Below, one piece after another: positions 61,630-64,000 of a stretch of DNA of 64,000 nt (position 1 is its first letter; every line of letters begins with the position of its first letter). Position numbers and translations under genes: made by a program. The notes under the pieces were generated by a model. That model was not told where the DNA came from. It ran no database searches and saw only the letters and a list, made by a program, of their open reading frames with translations. This stretch comes from Nemopilema nomurai (lineage: Eukaryota > Cnidaria > Scyphozoa > Rhizostomeae > Rhizostomatidae). Location of the stretch: the NCBI GenBank assembly GCA_003864495.1, contig ML133375.1, forward strand, positions 722,832 through 786,831, written 5' to 3'.

Positions 61630-64000
61630 AAGGGAAAATGGCGATTTTTGAGTGGAAATTTTTTGTTACCAAATCGGCCGCCAACTAGCTTTGATAAGAA
61701 TGATCTAAAAACATGTCTTAGGTGTCTGGATTTCATATATGGAAAGGGGTTTTGGAGAATTGGCGCATCACGATTATCGGTCAAAAAGCAAGGCCTTGGA
61801 AGAATGGCGATTTTTGAGTGGAAATTTTTTGTTTCTAAATCGGCTACCAACTACCTATATGTGATAAGAATATTCTAAAACATGTCTTAGGTGTCTGGAT
61901 TTCATATCTTGAAAGGGGTTTTGGAAAATTGGCGCATCACGATTATCGGTCAAAAAGCAAGGTCTTGGAAGAATTGCGATTTTTGAGTGGAAATTTTTTG
62001 TTTCTAAATCGACTACCAACTACCTATTTGTGATAAGAATATTCTAAAAACATGTCTTAGGTGTCTGGATTTCATATATGAAGAGGGGTTCTGGAGAATT
62101 GGCGCTTCACGGTCGTCGGTCAGAAAGCAAGGCTATAGCCTTGGAAAAATGGCAATTTTTGAGTGGAAATTTTTTCTTCTCAAATCGGCTGCCAACTACC
62201 TTTATGTGATAAGAATGATCTAAAAACATGTCTTAAGTGTCTGGATTTCATATATGAAAAGGGTTTCTGGAGAATTGGCGCTTCACGGTCGTCGGTAAAA
62301 AAGCAAGGCTATAGCCTTGGAAAAATTGCGATTTTTGAGTGGAAATTTTTTGTTCTCCAATCGGCTGCCAACTACCTATATGTGATAAGAATGATCTAAA
62401 AAGATGTCTTAGGTGTCTGGATTTCATATATGAAAAGGGTTTTGGAGAAATCGCTTCACGATCGTTGGTCAAAAAGCAAGGCTATAGCCTTGGAAAATGG
62501 CGATTTTTGAGTGGAAATTTTTTGTTCTCCAATCGGCTGCCAACTACCTATATGTGATAAGAATGATCTAAAAAGATGTCTTAGGTGTCTGGATTTCATA
62601 TATGAAAACGGGTTCTGGAGAATTGGCGCATCACGATTTTTGGTCAAAAAGCAAGGCTATAGACTTGGAAAAATGGCTATTTTTGAGTGGAAATTTTTTG
62701 TTTCCAAACCGGCTGCCAACTACCTATATGTAATAAGAATGATCTAAAAAGATGTCTTAGGTGTCTGGATTTCATATATGAAAAGAGTTTTGGAGAAATC
62801 GTGCTTCACGATCGTTGGTCAAAAAGCAAGGCTATATAGCCTTGGAAAAATTGCGATTTTTGAGTGGAAATTTTTTGTTCTCCAATCGGCTGCCAACTAC
62901 CTATATGTGATAAGAATGATCTAAAAACATGTCTTAGGTGTCTGGATTTCATATATGAAAAGGGTTCTGGAGAATTGGCGCATCACGATTTTTGGTCAAA
63001 AAGCAAGGCTATAGACTTGGAAAAATGGCTATTTTTGAGTGGAAATTTTTTGTTTCCAAATCGGCTGCCAACTACCTATATGTGATAAGAATGATCTAAA
63101 AGATGTCTTAGGTGTCTGGATTTCATATATGAAAAGGGTTTTGGAGAAATCGTGCTTCACGATCGTTGGTCAAAAAGCAAGGCTATATAGCCTTGGAAAA
63201 ATGGCCATTTTTGAGTGGAAATTTTTTGTTTCCAAATCGGCTGCCAACTACCTATATGATAAGAATGATCTAAAAACATGTCTTAGGTCTGGATTTCATA
63301 TATGAAGAGGGGTTCTGGAGAATTGGCGCTTTATGATCGTTGGTCAAAAAGCAAGGCTATAGCCTTGGAAAAATGGCGGTTTTTGAGTGGAAATTTTTTG
63401 TTTCCAAATCGGCTGCCAACTACCTATATGTGATGAGATGATCTTAAAAACATGTCTTAGGTGTCTGGATTTCATATATGAAGAGGGGTTCTGGAGAATT
63501 GGCGCTTTATGATCGTTGGTCAAAAAGCAAGGCTATAGCCTTGGAAAAATGGCGTTTTTGAGTGGAAATTTTTTGTTTCCAAATCGGCTGCCAACTACCT
63601 ATATGTGATAAGAATGATCTAAAAACATGTTTTAGGTGTCTGGATTTCATATATGAAAAGGGTTTTAGAGAATTCGCGCATCACCATTTTTGGTCAAAAG
63701 CAAGGCTATAACCTTGGAAAAATGGCGATTTTCGAGTGGAAATTTTTGGTTTCCAAATCGGCTGCCAACTACCTATATGTGATAAGAATGATCTAAAAAC
63801 ATGTTTAGGTGTCTGGATTTCATATATGAAAAAAGGTTTTGGAGAATTCGCGCATCACGATTTTTGGTCAAAAAGCAAGGCTATAGCCTTGGAAAAATGG
63901 CCATTTTTGAGTGGAAATTTTTTGTTTCCAAATCGGCTGCCAACTACCTATATGTGATAAGAATGATCTAAAAACATGTCTTTAGGTGTCTGATTTCATA
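61630..64000 (+). repeat. second tandem array of the 176-bp satellite, opposite orientation, cut by the window edge
   Basis: The unit marker GAGTGGAAATTTTTTG recurs at about 61651, 61816, 61986, 62161, 62337, 62509, 62685, 62862, 63037, 63212, 63387, 63559, 63735 and 63910, a period of 165-177 bp. The unit is the reverse complement of the one at 17.8-20.1 kb: same ATCGGCTGCCAACTACCTA, GTGTCTGGATTTCATATATG and AAGGCTATAGCCTTGG blocks. Copies here differ more from each other, with small indels, and lack a homogenised core. The array continues past 64000. Confidence 0.95.

Overview
This is eukaryotic, almost certainly metazoan, nuclear DNA. Genes are split into many short exons with GT-AG (and some GC-AG) introns. 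The DNA is AT-rich outside exons, and there is satellite, minisatellite and MITE-like repeat material. The gene set (hnRNP K, mitochondrial NADP-IDH, two double-C2 membrane proteins, ribosomal protein eL36, a GLD2-type poly(A) polymerase, a MADF-BESS protein) is animal. The high intron density and protein similarity fit a non-bilaterian such as a cnidarian, but that placement is inference. No bacterial, viral or CRISPR feature was seen.

Layout. (1) 1-4.34 kb: a two-exon MADF-BESS gene on the minus strand whose first exon carries an apparent one-base frameshift. (2) 4.34-17.2 kb: hnRNP K on the plus strand, head-to-head with the MADF gene, with at least 13 introns. (3) 17.75-20.13 kb: a tandem satellite of about 176 bp. 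(4) 20.46-28.30 kb: mitochondrial NADP-dependent isocitrate dehydrogenase on the minus strand, nine exons, 455 aa, tail-to-tail with hnRNP K across the satellite. (5) 29.43-30.10 kb: 56 copies of a 12-bp minisatellite. (6) 35.15-39.19 kb (plus) and 41.82-44.41 kb (minus): two convergent synaptotagmin-like genes (TM, linker, C2A, C2B), both poor in calcium ligands. (7) 48.44-49.64 kb: RPL36. (8) 52.49-59.55 kb: GLD2/TENT2 poly(A) polymerase, up to 15 coding exons, 454 aa. (9) 61.63-64.00 kb and beyond the edge: the same 176-bp satellite in the opposite orientation.

The genes do not form a pathway. hnRNP K, GLD2 and eL36 all act in RNA handling or translation, but their proximity is probably chance. 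Exon models were built by hand from splice sites, codon phase and family similarity. In every multi-exon model except the MADF gene the phases close without correction. First (5') exons of hnRNP K and of the 35-kb C2 gene are unresolved.

The observations most worth checking are: the shared satellite in inverted arrays; three GC-AG introns with near-perfect donors; a GLD2 cassette exon that looks derived from a local repeat; the MADF frameshift; and the IDH stop codon lying inside its AATAAA.
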